This document shows, piece by piece, positions 28,261 through 36,159 of a DNA stretch of 55,245 bases. This DNA is from a virus. Made by a program: the position numbers and the translations under genes. Every line of letters starts with the position of its first letter. The stretch's first letter is position 1. Where the stretch lies: positions 1 to 55,245 of the IMG/VR virus record IMGVR_UViG_3300020192_000013. One strand, 5' to 3'. The notes under the pieces were generated by a model. It was not told the DNA's origin. It searched no databases and saw only the letters and a program-made list of their open reading frames with translations.

Positions 28261-28901
28261 GTCGTCCTCCGCTTGCTCGCGCGCGCATCCGGCAGCCCCA
28301 ACGCGCGACTGACCTGCGTCGGCGTCAGCCCCGCATCTGCGATGCCGACATACTGCCGCGCCGCCGCCACCTTCCGCGATGGCTCGCTATCGACGACAGC
28401 GCGCGCGGCAGCGAGTTTGCGCCGCTCGGCCGCGGTCATGCTCGGCTGACTCAGCAGGTCGCGCTCGAGCGCCAGCGCGGCGTCGCGAGCGGAGGGCGGC
28501 GACTTCTTCGCGCGCGTGCGCTTCGGCTTGCCGAGCGGCTCCGAGTGCGTGCCTGTCGCCTCCTTCACGTAGCACGCGACGAACGGGCCATCGCTATCGC
28601 ACTTCATGGTGCCGCCATACCACTCGCGCACCTGCGAATCGTCGACGTAGGCGATGCCGTTCAAAGAATCCATATAGATTTTCAGCGCGTTGTCAGCGTC
28701 GAAACGACGGCCGTCCGATACGTAGATGCGCAGCGTGAGCGATACCGGCCCCGTCAACAGCGGCATCCCCGCCGCACGCGCAGCCGCTTGGATGACACGC
28801 CGGTACGCGATGCGCGTCTGGTCCGTGTACGTGTGCCCGCTCGCCGATCGCTGCGCGCGCTTCCACGGCACGATGCGGCCCGGTACCGTGAACGTCGTCA
28901 C
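28257..28901 (-). CDS. rusA-like: RusA-family Holliday junction resolvase
   Basis: A 214-aa protein from a GTG (GTGA). The first 100 residues follow RusA: FTVPGRIVPWKRAQRS, a Tyr/Arg helix, SLTLRIYVSDGRRFDADNALKIYMDSLNGIAYVDDSQV with the catalytic acidic residues D68, D70 and D87/D88. RusA cleaves Holliday junctions during recombination-dependent replication and before packaging. The C-terminal 100 residues (KRTRAKKSPPSARDAALALERDL ... LTPTQVSRALGLPDARASKRR) are an unusual extension with a helix-turn-helix look. Confidence 0.85.
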   Translation of the reverse strand: MTTFTVPGRIVPWKRAQRSASGHTYTDQTRIAYRRVIQAAARAAGMPLLTGPVSLTLRIYVSDGRRFDADNALKIYMDSLNGIAYVDDSQVREWYGGTMKCDSDGPFVACYVKEATGTHSEPLGKPKRTRAKKSPPSARDAALALERDLLSQPSMTAAERRKLAAARAVVDSEPSRKVAAARQYVGIADAGLTPTQVSRALGLPDARASKRRTT

Positions 28902-29263
28902 GCCGGCACCGTCTTGCGCGCCGCGTACTCCGCACGTGACCTGCCCTGCCGCGCCACTCGAGCGCACCGCGGACCGCAGTAGGCCGAGTGCCCCGCGCGC
29001 AGCGGGCGCAGGTACATCGTCCGGCAGCGCTTGCACGGCCGCGGCGGCTCGTCGCGCAACTTCCCGCGCCACTCCGCCGACAGTGTGCCGACGTCGATCG
29101 GCGTCTCGCGCGCGACCGGCAGCGCCTTGCTGCACGTACGCGACGCGAGCGGCCACGCCTTCGACGTGCCGCATCCGAGGCAGCGGACGATCGGCGCGCA
29201 GTCGTCTTCCGGCCCGAGTCGCCCAGCGTCCACCCACACGTGCCCGAGTTCGTCGCGTCTCAT
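28898..29263 (-). CDS. Zinc-finger-like protein with two Cys clusters
   Basis: A 121-aa protein (MRRDELGHVWVDAGRLGPEDDC). Clusters CLGCGT at about 28-33 and CKRC ... YCGPRCARVARQGRSR in the C-terminal half look like zinc ribbons; the latter has the form of a Cys4 finger common in small phage proteins. ATGA-coupled. It resembles the gene at 30016 (YCSPACARKAW). Probably nucleic-acid binding. Confidence 0.6.
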   Translation of the reverse strand: MRRDELGHVWVDAGRLGPEDDCAPIVRCLGCGTSKAWPLASRTCSKALPVARETPIDVGTLSAEWRGKLRDEPPRPCKRCRTMYLRPLRAGHSAYCGPRCARVARQGRSRAEYAARKTVPA

Positions 29264-29469
29264 GTCGCCGCCTCCTTTGCTGCACTCCGCGCCATCGATA
29301 TCAGCCGGTCAACATGCGCCATGACACGGTCGTAGCGACCCATGTGCTCATCATTTCTGTGCAGTTTATGCGTCGCGCCGTACGACATGCACTCCACTCC
29401 ATACGCTAGCAGCGCCTCTGCTATCGCGCCGCGCTCGGTTTTGAGCGCATCATCGCCGTCGTCAGACAT
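29260..29469 (-). CDS. Small helical protein with KEAAT ending
   Basis: A 69-aa protein (MSDDGDDALKTERGAIAEALLAYGVECMSYGATHKLHRNDEHMGRYDRVMAHVDRLISMARSAAKEAAT). The start ATG overlaps the preceding stop by 8 bp. The last codons double as the ribosome site of the next gene (AAGGAGGCGGCGACATGA), a cassette found at four gene ends. Unknown function. Confidence 0.6.
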   Translation of the reverse strand: MSDDGDDALKTERGAIAEALLAYGVECMSYGATHKLHRNDEHMGRYDRVMAHVDRLISMARSAAKEAAT

Positions 29470-30019
29470 TCGCTGCCTCCTTCGCTGCACTTCGCGGTGC
29501 CGCAACGTCTAGCCGCCATCGCCGCTTGCCCGTCGCCTCGTACGCGCCGGACGCTCGCCCCGGGCGGGACGCCCACCCGCCCGGCTTTGGTGCCGTAACC
29601 CCGTCGCGCCGGAAGCCGGCCTTGCGGTAAATGCATCCCGTGTGACGGCTGCGATCGTGGTAGGCGTAGAGCACGCGCACGCCGCGCCGCGCGCACACCG
29701 CCGCCGCATACCGCAGGACGCGCGAAGCCGTGCCGTGCGGCAGCCCGGGCTCCAGCACCATCCGAGTGACCTCCGCAGCGGTGCCGTCCTGCGGCAGAGC
29801 CCGTGCGACCGGGCGGCCGACCAGGCAGAGCCCGCGCAGCCCGCCCGCGCTTACGTGGTCGCCGAAGAGACCCGGCTCGGCCGAGTACACGCCGACCGCG
29901 AAGAGCGCGCCGGGCGGCGGGTTGTCGAGGTAGTGACCGCTGCGCGCGAGCCACGCCTTCGCAGCCCGGTTGTACGACGTGCGTTCGACGATGATCGTCA
30001 TCGGCTCACACTCGCTCAT
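29462..30019 (-). CDS. GNAT-fold acetyltransferase-like protein (XF1762 family type)
   Basis: A 185-aa protein. MTIIVERTSYNRAAKAWLARSGHYLDNPPPGALFAVGVYSAEPG, then LRGLCLVGRPVARALPQDGTAAEVTRMVLEPGLPHGTASRVLRYAAAVCARRGVRVLYAYHDRSRHTGCIYRKAGFRRDG, matches the phage GNAT family called XF1762. It includes the strand, acetyl-CoA loop (LPHGTASRVL) and YRKAGF motif. The target is unknown; candidates include host proteins or small molecules. The end carries a KEAANV variant of the shared cassette. Confidence 0.75.
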   Translation of the reverse strand: MSECEPMTIIVERTSYNRAAKAWLARSGHYLDNPPPGALFAVGVYSAEPGLFGDHVSAGGLRGLCLVGRPVARALPQDGTAAEVTRMVLEPGLPHGTASRVLRYAAAVCARRGVRVLYAYHDRSRHTGCIYRKAGFRRDGVTAPKPGGWASRPGRASGAYEATGKRRWRLDVAAPRSAAKEAANV

Positions 30020-30387
30020 GTCGCCGCCTCCTTCGCTGCCCGCTTCGCCGCCGTTGCCGCTCGCTCGAGCTCTGCGTGCCGCAGGTTCCACGCCTTTCGC
30101 GCGCACGCTGGCGAGCAGTACCGCGACGCGCCGTGCTTCGAATGATACTCCGCCGCGCACACGCCGCATACGCGATTCGGCACCGCGCCGACGACGATCG
30201 CCGCGAACGGCTTCCGCCACCGCGTGCTGCGCACCGCCTCCGCGTCGACTCGCTCTTCCGCCGCGATCGCCCCGCACTTCGCCTCCGCCTCCGGCCACGT
30301 CTTGCCGACGCCGCACGTCGCGCACACGTAGCGGCGCGTGCCGTCGTCCATCGTGCCCCGCGGCTGCCACGCGTGCGCGGCCTTCAT
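30016..30387 (-). CDS. Double zinc-ribbon protein
   Basis: A 123-aa protein (MKAAHAWQPRGTMDDGTRRYVCATCGVGKTWPEAEAKC). CATC ... C at the start and CGVCAAEYHSKHGASRYCSPACARKAWNLRHAELERAATAAKRAAKEAAT at the end make two metal sites plus a basic helix. The final 40 bp are almost identical to the end of the plus-strand gene at 43257. Probable nucleic-acid-binding accessory protein. Confidence 0.65.
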   Translation of the reverse strand: MKAAHAWQPRGTMDDGTRRYVCATCGVGKTWPEAEAKCGAIAAEERVDAEAVRSTRWRKPFAAIVVGAVPNRVCGVCAAEYHSKHGASRYCSPACARKAWNLRHAELERAATAAKRAAKEAAT

Positions 30388-30590
30388 CGCGCCGCCTTCC
30401 CGCGCTTCGCCGCATCCGCCACCGCCACGAGACGCCGCGCTCGCGACACTGCCGTCGTCGTCGCCGGCCGCATGCCACGCGTAGAGTCGGCGCGCGGCAC
30501 GTCCGCAGGATTCGCCGCGATGACGCACGCCGCGCACGGCAGCGGGAACCCTCGGTGAGCCGCGCACGACGGCGGAAGCGGGCGGCTCAC
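30384..30590 (-). CDS. Small basic Cys-containing protein
   Basis: A 68-aa protein from a GTG (GTGA): MSRPLPPSCAAHRGFPLPCAACVIAANPADVPRADSTRGMRPATTTAVSRARRLVAVADAAKRGKAAR. A short C-x9-C-x2-C motif is followed by a basic tail. Both ends overlap their neighbours by 4 bp. Unknown function. Confidence 0.55.
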   Translation of the reverse strand: MSRPLPPSCAAHRGFPLPCAACVIAANPADVPRADSTRGMRPATTTAVSRARRLVAVADAAKRGKAAR

Positions 30591-30868
30591 TGCGCGCCTC
30601 GCAGCGGACACCAGGCGGGCGGAGGGCGCGTTGCATCGACAGCGCGCCCCATGAAGTGATCGGCGTTGGCGTCGGGATGCTCGCACCAGGCGGCGTCGTC
30701 CTCGACAGCCACGCATTGTGCGCAGTCGTCGCACGTCGCGATCACCGGCAGGCGGCGCAGCGCGTCGACCTCGTCGAAGACCTCGCGCAGCATCGCGCCG
30801 GTCAGCTGCACCCACGGCCCCGACGGCGCCGAGACTCTGCGCAGATACGCCTCGCGGTCCGGCTTCAT
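30587..30868 (-). CDS. Cys-cluster protein, paralogue B (CxxCxxC...CxHP...CPLR)
   Basis: A 93-aa protein (MKPDREAYLRRVSAPSGPWVQLTGAMLREVFDEVDALRRL). The C-terminal half PVIATCDDCAQC ... AAWCEHPDAN ... RAVDATRPPPAWCPLRGAQ is closely similar to the plus-strand gene at 48309 (PVIVTCADCSRC ... DWCEHPGAD ... RAVDATRPPPSWCPMRGAL). Likely zinc-binding. ATGA-coupled. Confidence 0.7.
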   Translation of the reverse strand: MKPDREAYLRRVSAPSGPWVQLTGAMLREVFDEVDALRRLPVIATCDDCAQCVAVEDDAAWCEHPDANADHFMGRAVDATRPPPAWCPLRGAQ

Positions 30869-31011
30869 CGCGCGCCTCGCATCTGCGCCGCACGGTGGCG
30901 CACGCGAGCGGACGGCGACGACGCCTCGCGTAGCGCTTCGAGCTCCACGAGCAGCCGCATCATGTCGCGCACGTCGACCGCCACGGATACGAGCATCGGC
31001 TCTATCGTCAT
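30865..31011 (-). CDS. 48-aa hypothetical protein
   Basis: ATG at 31011 overlaps the helicase stop (ATGA). Product MTIEPMLVSVAVDVRDMMRLLVELEALREASSPSARVRHRAAQMRGAR: one amphipathic helix and a basic tail. 4-bp overlaps at both ends support it. Unknown role. Confidence 0.5.
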   Translation of the reverse strand: MTIEPMLVSVAVDVRDMMRLLVELEALREASSPSARVRHRAAQMRGAR

Positions 31012-32330
31012 CGCGCGCCTCGCTTCGCGCGATACCCGCCCGCCGAGTATTCCTCGGGAACGTCGCACTCGATGAGTGAACCGCCCGGCCCGCGCGTGAA
31101 CGCGAACCGCGCGCCCTTGCCCTCCGCCTTGCTCTTGCCGATCTTGCCCATGACAGTGCCCTCCGCGTCTTCCCAAAGGACCATCCCCGTATCGCACTGG
31201 CTCTCCAGCACCTTGCAATCACGCACGTCAGACAGCTTCGGCGGACTGCCCTCGCCGCCCGTCTCCGTAGTCGCCTGCGACGTGATGACGACGACGCACC
31301 CGAGGCGCTGCGCCATCGTCTTCAATCGCGCGCCCATCACGAGCAACTCTTCGCGCAAGTCCTTCTCGCGCGTCGAGCACTTCAGCGCCTGAATGTAGTC
31401 GACGACGACGAGCGCGCATCCGTGCTTGCGCACCATGCTCGCCGCCGTGCGAATCACCGCCGTATCGGTCGCGCCCGGCAGGCACGCCACGAGGTAGCCT
31501 TGCCCCGCCGTCATCTGCGACATGACCTCGGCGACGCTGGCCAGTCGGTCGTGCTGCTCCCACGTCATGTCTCGAGCTCGCAGCGCACGCGTCGGCACGC
31601 CCGAGTGCCGCGACAGGATGCGGTTGCCGGTGAGCGGCAGCCCGTCCTCGACTTGGATGATGCCGGCACGCTTGCCGAGCGGGAGCATGTTCTCGGCGAG
31701 CTGAAGCGCAAACGAAGTCTTGCCCACGTTCGTCCGCGCGACGACGAGCACGACGTCTCCGGGGTCGCTGCCGCCCATTGCCGCGTCGACGGCGCCGATG
31801 CCTGTCAGCAGCGGGCGCGACATGCCCGGAGTCTCCGCGCCCGTCGCCCGGAAGTGTGCGTCAAGCGCAAGCGCCTGCATCGTATGCACGGCTCCGCCGT
31901 CGCCCTCCGTGTGCTCAAGAGCCGACGCGCAGTGCAAGGCAGCCTCGGCGCCGTCCTCGCGCTCGACAGCGGCTAGCGCCCGCATCAGGTGCCCGCGCTG
32001 CCGGCGCAAGTCCGCCAGCGCTACGACGCGCGCGTGCGTGACCTCGGCGAGGCGATGCATCGCCTCGCCGACCGCGAGCTCGTAGATCGCCGACTCGCCG
32101 CCGATGCCGCGCAGCACGTCGAGCGCCGCCAGTCGCTGCGCGATGCTCGCCTCCGTGACGCGTAGCCCGGCGTCGTAGAGCCAGCGCAGGGCGGCGGATA
32201 TCGCCTCGTGCGCCGGAAGCGTCCAGGCGTCGGCAGGGAGCGGCAGCGAGTCGAGGATCGACGGGCGAGCAATCAGCGCCGAGAGCAAGGCGCGCTCGGC
32301 TTGGACGTCGGCGAGAGGGGCGCGGGTCAC
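31008..32330 (-). CDS. dnaB-like: DnaB-type replicative helicase
   Basis: A 440-aa protein from a GTG at 32330. The N-terminal domain (QAERALLSALIARPSILDSL ... LYDAGLRVTEASIAQRL) is the DnaB helical domain; the RecA-type core has Walker A ARTNVGKTS (198-206), the catalytic Glu region IQVEDG (226-231), Walker B ALVVVDYIQ (306-314) and motif H3 VVVITSQ (346-352). It would unwind DNA at the fork, loaded by the initiator encoded just upstream at 32520. It lacks about 20 residues of linker compared with cellular DnaB. Confidence 0.9.
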   Translation of the reverse strand: MTRAPLADVQAERALLSALIARPSILDSLPLPADAWTLPAHEAISAALRWLYDAGLRVTEASIAQRLAALDVLRGIGGESAIYELAVGEAMHRLAEVTHARVVALADLRRQRGHLMRALAAVEREDGAEAALHCASALEHTEGDGGAVHTMQALALDAHFRATGAETPGMSRPLLTGIGAVDAAMGGSDPGDVVLVVARTNVGKTSFALQLAENMLPLGKRAGIIQVEDGLPLTGNRILSRHSGVPTRALRARDMTWEQHDRLASVAEVMSQMTAGQGYLVACLPGATDTAVIRTAASMVRKHGCALVVVDYIQALKCSTREKDLREELLVMGARLKTMAQRLGCVVVITSQATTETGGEGSPPKLSDVRDCKVLESQCDTGMVLWEDAEGTVMGKIGKSKAEGKGARFAFTRGPGGSLIECDVPEEYSAGGYRAKRGAR

Positions 32331-32518
32331 TTCCGGCCCACGCCGTTGAGCATCGATGCCAGCTCGTAGCGCGCCAGGTCGGAGATCACTTCCACCAGTC
32401 GGAGTCGGAGCCGAACGATCTCTGCACACCTCGGCTCGTCGCGACACGCGCCGCCAACGCCCGGCAGGTAGGCGCTCCGGCCAGGGGTGAACTCAAACCC
32501 ACATCGCTTGCACGTCAC
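32327..32518 (-). CDS. Small zinc-ribbon protein between initiator and helicase
   Basis: A 63-aa protein from a GTG at 32518 (MTCKRCGFEFTPGRSAYLPGVGGACRDEPRCAEIVRLRLRLVEVISDLARYELASM). CKRC and C ... C form one metal site; a helix follows. It overlaps the helicase start by 4 bp. Position between O-like and DnaB genes suggests a loader or accessory factor, which is inference. Confidence 0.6.
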   Translation of the reverse strand: MTCKRCGFEFTPGRSAYLPGVGGACRDEPRCAEIVRLRLRLVEVISDLARYELASMLNGVGRK

Positions 32519-32519
32519 A

Positions 32520-33392
32520 TCAGCCTCCTAGGTGCTTCCCTGCGTCAGCCAGGAACGCGGACACCGGCCACTTGGCCTTGCGTGCCCACTCGGTTTTCGC
32601 CCATGCCGCGAATGCCCACGCCGCTGCGTCGGCCGGGTCGTCGGGGTTTGCCTCGGCGAACACTGCGCACGCGTCGTAAAGCTCCTGCCACGCCGTCTGC
32701 CGGTAGCCGTACGGGCCGCCTCCAACAAGCGTGCGGCCAGCACTCAGCACGGACGCAAGCCGCTGAGGGTGCCATCCCTGGACCAACGGCGGCGGCTCGG
32801 GGTTCTTTCCGCCCTCGGCCACGTCACCGAACGCGCACTCGCGCCCTTCGGTGGTCCTTGCTTGCGGCACACCCACACACACGAGCGCCAGCGGCGCGGT
32901 CTGTATGTGTGTTGCTTCTGCATCTGCTTCTGCTTCTGCTTCTGCTTCTGCTTCTGCTATGTCGTTACTCGCGTTAGAAGGCGTTACAGAATCGTTACTA
33001 ACGGCGTTAGGCGTTACGTCGCGTGACTTGGAGTTATTGTCTCGCCAGCGCTTTTGCCGCGCCCGGTTCTTCTCGGCGGCGTCTTCCGCGCTCGCCTTGT
33101 GCCGATACTTCGCGTGGTTCAGCAGCGCCCATCCGCCGTCGATCTCGACGATGCGCCGGCCTTCGTGCTCCTGCGTTCGCGAGTCCGGGTCCGGCGCAAG
33201 GAAGAGCGCAAGCGCCTGCTCGCATTGCCCGCGCTCGACTCCGGCGCGTTTCGCAAGGCCAGGGATGGAAGCCTCGACGGTGCCGTCTCGGTCGGCCATC
33301 GCGAGCATCGTGATCCAGACGACCTTGACGTGCAGCGCCGTATCCCAGACGGTCGAGTCGAGGATGCTGGCGTGTAATTTGGTGTAGCTCAT
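32520..33392 (-). CDS. Replication initiator, winged-helix (lambda O-like role)
   Basis: A 290-aa protein (MSYTKLHASILDSTVWDTALHVKVVWITMLAMADRDGTVEASIPGLAKRAGV). Residues 1-100 form the winged-helix domain seen in phage replication proteins (HVKVVWITMLAMADRDG, SIPGLAKRAGV, ENGWALLNHAKYR-like end IDGGWALLNHAKYR). A polar linker (120-145) and an (EA)n tract (146-160) follow, then a C-terminal helical domain. The linker-coding DNA holds the iteron-like repeats, as in lambda O. It precedes a DnaB-type gene. The palindrome upstream of its start suggests autoregulation. Confidence 0.75.
   Translation of the reverse strand: MSYTKLHASILDSTVWDTALHVKVVWITMLAMADRDGTVEASIPGLAKRAGVERGQCEQALALFLAPDPDSRTQEHEGRRIVEIDGGWALLNHAKYRHKASAEDAAEKNRARQKRWRDNNSKSRDVTPNAVSNDSVTPSNASNDIAEAEAEAEAEADAEATHIQTAPLALVCVGVPQARTTEGRECAFGDVAEGGKNPEPPPLVQGWHPQRLASVLSAGRTLVGGGPYGYRQTAWQELYDACAVFAEANPDDPADAAAWAFAAWAKTEWARKAKWPVSAFLADAGKHLGG
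32914..32958. repeat. Hexanucleotide microsatellite (GCTTCT)n
   Basis: Seven tandem GCTTCT units (the second is GCATCT) encode the Ala-Glu tract of the initiator on the minus strand. Length changes by whole units keep the frame. It borders the iteron-like array at 32961-33020. Confidence 0.85.
32961..33020. other. Candidate replication origin: six CGTTA iteron-like motifs
   Basis: Within 60 bp the plus strand has CGTTAC at 32963, GCGTTAG at 32971, GCGTTAC at 32981, CGTTAC at 32993, GCGTTAG at 33004 and GCGTTAC at 33011, i.e. six same-direction (G)CGTTA(C/G) copies spaced 7-12 bp. They lie in the linker-coding part of the initiator gene. The same motif appears inverted in the palindrome at 33414-33429. 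Lambda-type origins sit inside the initiator gene in this way. Confidence 0.6.
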
Positions 33393-33413
33393 GGGCGTTC
33401 CCTTGTTAGCATT

Positions 33414-33429
33414 ACGTTACGCGTAACGT
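33414..33429. promoter_or_regulatory. 16-bp perfect palindrome upstream of initiator gene
   Basis: ACGTTACGCGTAACGT is an inverted pair of the CGTTAC iteron motif, 22 bp before the initiator ATG at 33392 and within the only gap (33393-33438) between it and the upstream gene. In iteron plasmids an inverted iteron is the autoregulation site of the initiator. No -10/-35 boxes are clear. Confidence 0.6.
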
Positions 33430-33438
33430 CAACAGCAA

Positions 33439-33891
33439 TCATCCGCGCCCGTGCGCAATCGCCGCCGCGCGCATCGCCAGCCCGGCGACGAGCTCGACGC
33501 GCCCGCCTGCCGGCACGCCGCCTGTCTGCCCCGCGAGCCACGTCAGATCGGCGTCCGTGCCCCTCGCGAGCACGGCGCGCAGCACGGCGACGGTCGGCCG
33601 CTCCGCGCGTATCTCGTCGGCGATGGCGTCGGCCTGCGCCTGCACTGCGCGGCTCCATGCGTCGGAGCCGGCCCACCGTTCGGCGGCGGTAGACGCGCCG
33701 CGCATCCTCGCGACGGCGGCGGCGATCGGCCAGTCGTCGGCGCGCGGGCCGGACCACGGCGCGTCGGATGCACGACGCTCGTCGTCGTCGAGGCGCGCTA
33801 CTCGAGCGACGCGCGCTAGCCACACGCGGTCGAGCATGACGACAGGGCGCGGCGGCGTGGCGAGCGTCGGCGAGAAGGGCGGCGGTGTCAT
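33439..33891 (-). CDS. Hypothetical protein next to C5-methyltransferase
   Basis: A 150-aa protein (MTPPPFSPTLATPPRPVVMLDRVWLARVARVARLDDDERRASDAPWSGPRADDWPIAAAVARMRG). It has a Pro-rich start, then Ala/Arg/Asp-rich helices. It is ATGA-coupled to the C5-methyltransferase gene, so it may be functionally linked. No motif recognised. Confidence 0.6.
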   Translation of the reverse strand: MTPPPFSPTLATPPRPVVMLDRVWLARVARVARLDDDERRASDAPWSGPRADDWPIAAAVARMRGASTAAERWAGSDAWSRAVQAQADAIADEIRAERPTVAVLRAVLARGTDADLTWLAGQTGGVPAGGRVELVAGLAMRAAAIAHGRG

Positions 33892-34979
33892 TCGAGCCCG
33901 TCCACGTATGCGATGCGCTCACCGATCCACCGCAGCACGGGCACGGCGATCGAGTTGCCTAGTGCCGCGTATCGCGGCCCGTCCTTCGCGCCAGGGATCG
34001 CCGTGTAGTCGTCGGCGAATCCCATCAGCCGCTCGCACTCGCGCGGCGTCAGTCGCCGGACGCGGGCAGATGTAAGCACCCCCATCCCTTCCGTTTTGCG
34101 TCCGAGCGCAGGCGAGACCGCGCCCGAAATCGGGTCTTGCTGGCGATGGAATGCGATCGCAGGTGCGTGCGAGGTTTTGCCGAGGGTGGGTGCAGGGTCG
34201 CCCGCCTCCGGTCGCGATCGATTCGTCGCGCTCGTGATCTGCGTCGAGTCGAACGGAATCAGCGTCTCTTGCGATGCGTCGTGGTGTCGACCCTCGCCCC
34301 TAGTCAGCGTTCGCGCGACTAGGTACCCATTCGCGGCTCCGTGAGCTCCGGGGTCATGGCTACCGCTTCGAGCGCGCCCCTCAAGGCATCCGGCAACATC
34401 CGCCCGCGCCTTTCGGACCGGCGCAGAATCCCGGCGCATGCTCGCGGCGTCAAATAGTACCGCGGCGGCACGCTGCCAGAGTCCTCTATCGTGGCCGATA
34501 ACGAACACGCGACGGCGACGCTGGGCGAGTCCGAAGTGCTGAGCGTCCAGCACTCGCCAGGCGAACCCGTACCCGAGTTCTGCCAGCCCGCCGACGAAGG
34601 AGCCCATCGCCCGTCCGCCGTCCGATGACAGGACGCCGGGGACATTCTCCCAAACGATCCAGCGGGGGCGTGCTCGCGCAGCAAGTCGCAGAAACTCGAG
34701 CGATAGAGAGCCGCGATCTCCATCCATGCCAGCTCGAAGGCCGGCGACGGAGAAGTCCTGGCAGGGAGTCCCGCCCACGAGAAGGTCAATGCCTGCACTC
34801 TGTGTCTCCGTAATCGCAGTGAAGTCGCCGAGATTCGGCACGTCAGGGTAATGATGAGCGAGCACGCGCGAAGGGAACGGCGCGATCTCCGACTGAAACG
34901 CGCACGTCCAGCCGAGCGGATGCCACGCTGCCGCGTCGGCGCCGATGCCGCTGCACACGCTTCCGTAGACGAGCGTCAC
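33888..34979 (-). CDS. dcm-like: C5-cytosine DNA methyltransferase
   Basis: A 363-aa protein from a GTG at 34979. Motifs are clear: motif I GSVCSGIGA (7-15), motif IV GGTPCQDFS with catalytic Cys73, motif VI ENV (111-113), motif VIII QRRRRVFVIG (153-162), a target-recognition region (about 170-300) and motifs IX-X RRLTPRECERLMGF and ALGNSIAVPV. No restriction enzyme lies beside it, so it probably protects phage DNA from host restriction or modifies regulation. Confidence 0.92.
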   Translation of the reverse strand: MTLVYGSVCSGIGADAAAWHPLGWTCAFQSEIAPFPSRVLAHHYPDVPNLGDFTAITETQSAGIDLLVGGTPCQDFSVAGLRAGMDGDRGSLSLEFLRLAARARPRWIVWENVPGVLSSDGGRAMGSFVGGLAELGYGFAWRVLDAQHFGLAQRRRRVFVIGHDRGLWQRAAAVLFDAASMRRDSAPVRKARADVAGCLEGRARSGSHDPGAHGAANGYLVARTLTRGEGRHHDASQETLIPFDSTQITSATNRSRPEAGDPAPTLGKTSHAPAIAFHRQQDPISGAVSPALGRKTEGMGVLTSARVRRLTPRECERLMGFADDYTAIPGAKDGPRYAALGNSIAVPVLRWIGERIAYVDGLE

Positions 34980-34981
34980 GC

Positions 34982-35155
34982 TCAGCGCTCCGCCCGCAGG
35001 ATGCGCGCGTACGCGGCGCGGCCCCACGCGTCACGCGCCGCCGTCATCGCGTCGGCGTCCGCAGCGCACACGGGACCGATCGCGCGCACGCGTAGGATGC
35101 GCTCCGCGCGGCGGCGCATCTCGACGGCGTAGGCGGCGCGGAGAGCGGCGGTCAC
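34982..35155 (-). CDS. 57-aa protein between two methyltransferases
   Basis: GTG at 35155 overlaps the stop of the amino-methyltransferase (GTGA). Product MTAALRAAYAVEMRRRAERILRVRAIGPVCAADADAMTAARDAWGRAAYARILRAER, two helices with an Arg-rich stretch. Its stop is 2 bp before the C5-methyltransferase start. Unknown. Confidence 0.55.
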   Translation of the reverse strand: MTAALRAAYAVEMRRRAERILRVRAIGPVCAADADAMTAARDAWGRAAYARILRAER

Positions 35156-36159
35156 GCGTCGTCCGCGGGAGCCGCCGACTCGTCCATGACCTCGGGCGCC
35201 GGTGGAGTCAGCGCGTCGAAGAGTCCGATCTGCTTCTGCGGCTCCGCTTCGACGACGCCGGCCTTCGCCATGTTCTTGACGGCTTGTTGGAAGTAACTCG
35301 GTTTCAGCTCCGCGCCGACGCCGAAGCGCCCGTTCTGCACCGCAGAGAAGCACTCGCTACCGACGCCCATGAACGGTGTGAGCACGACTTCGCCGGGGTT
35401 GCTCCACAGCACGACGGCGCGGTCAATGACGTCGAGTTGAAGCGGGTGTACGTGCTTCTCGTCGTTCTCGTCCTTGCTCGCCTGGAACGGCAGCACGCGC
35501 TCGAGCCGCACGTCGTCCCAGAACGCCGACGCGTACTGGCGCCAGACCCATTGCGAGTAGCGGTTCTCGATCTGATTGCCGACATGACCGCGGTATTTCA
35601 GCACTTCCTTCGGCGCCTCGCGCGAACCGGAGTACGACATCAGCCCGGTCGGGTGCGCGATGGGGATTGCGTTGTCTCCGCGCTTGCGGAACATCAGCAG
35701 GTAGTCAGCGTTCGCGACGCTGCACCGCGACGAATCCTCGGCGCACGTGCGGTGCTGTAGGCTCTTCTGCATCGTGCGAAGGTACACGACGAATGGGTCT
35801 TTCCACACCGCGTATCGCGCGCAGTAGTCCCACCCCATCGACTCGTGTAGTCGGATGATGTCGCCGGGGAAGTCCCGGAGCTTATCGCGGCCAGTGTTGC
35901 CAGACGGGACGTCCGTGCAATGCACCGCGGTCACGCGACCGGGTAGCGCCACACGATGAAGCTCGCGGACGATGTGCCCGTAATGCTCCATGAACTCGTC
36001 GTACGAACGGCAGTTGCTCATGTCGCGCTCGTTGGAGCTGTAGTGATACAGGCCGGCGAACGGAGGAGAGTACACCGACAGATGCACGCACTCATTGGGA
36101 AGCGCGCCGACTACCTCCACGCAATCGCCGTTGTAAATCGCGTACTGATCGGTGGTCAC
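35152..36159 (-). CDS. N4-cytosine/N6-adenine DNA methyltransferase (beta class)
   Basis: A 335-aa protein from GTG 36159 in a GTGA overlap (an ATG at 36177 is the alternative). The order motif IV first (SVYSPPF, 28-34) then motif I (LTPFMGVGSE, 260-269) is the beta class. SPPF favours an N4-cytosine target, but N6-adenine cannot be excluded. Between them KDPFVVYLRTMQKSLQHR and the long recognition region are seen. C-terminal 45 residues are acidic and Pro/Ala-rich. Likely anti-restriction modification. Confidence 0.88.
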   Translation of the reverse strand: MTTDQYAIYNGDCVEVVGALPNECVHLSVYSPPFAGLYHYSSNERDMSNCRSYDEFMEHYGHIVRELHRVALPGRVTAVHCTDVPSGNTGRDKLRDFPGDIIRLHESMGWDYCARYAVWKDPFVVYLRTMQKSLQHRTCAEDSSRCSVANADYLLMFRKRGDNAIPIAHPTGLMSYSGSREAPKEVLKYRGHVGNQIENRYSQWVWRQYASAFWDDVRLERVLPFQASKDENDEKHVHPLQLDVIDRAVVLWSNPGEVVLTPFMGVGSECFSAVQNGRFGVGAELKPSYFQQAVKNMAKAGVVEAEPQKQIGLFDALTPPAPEVMDESAAPADDA

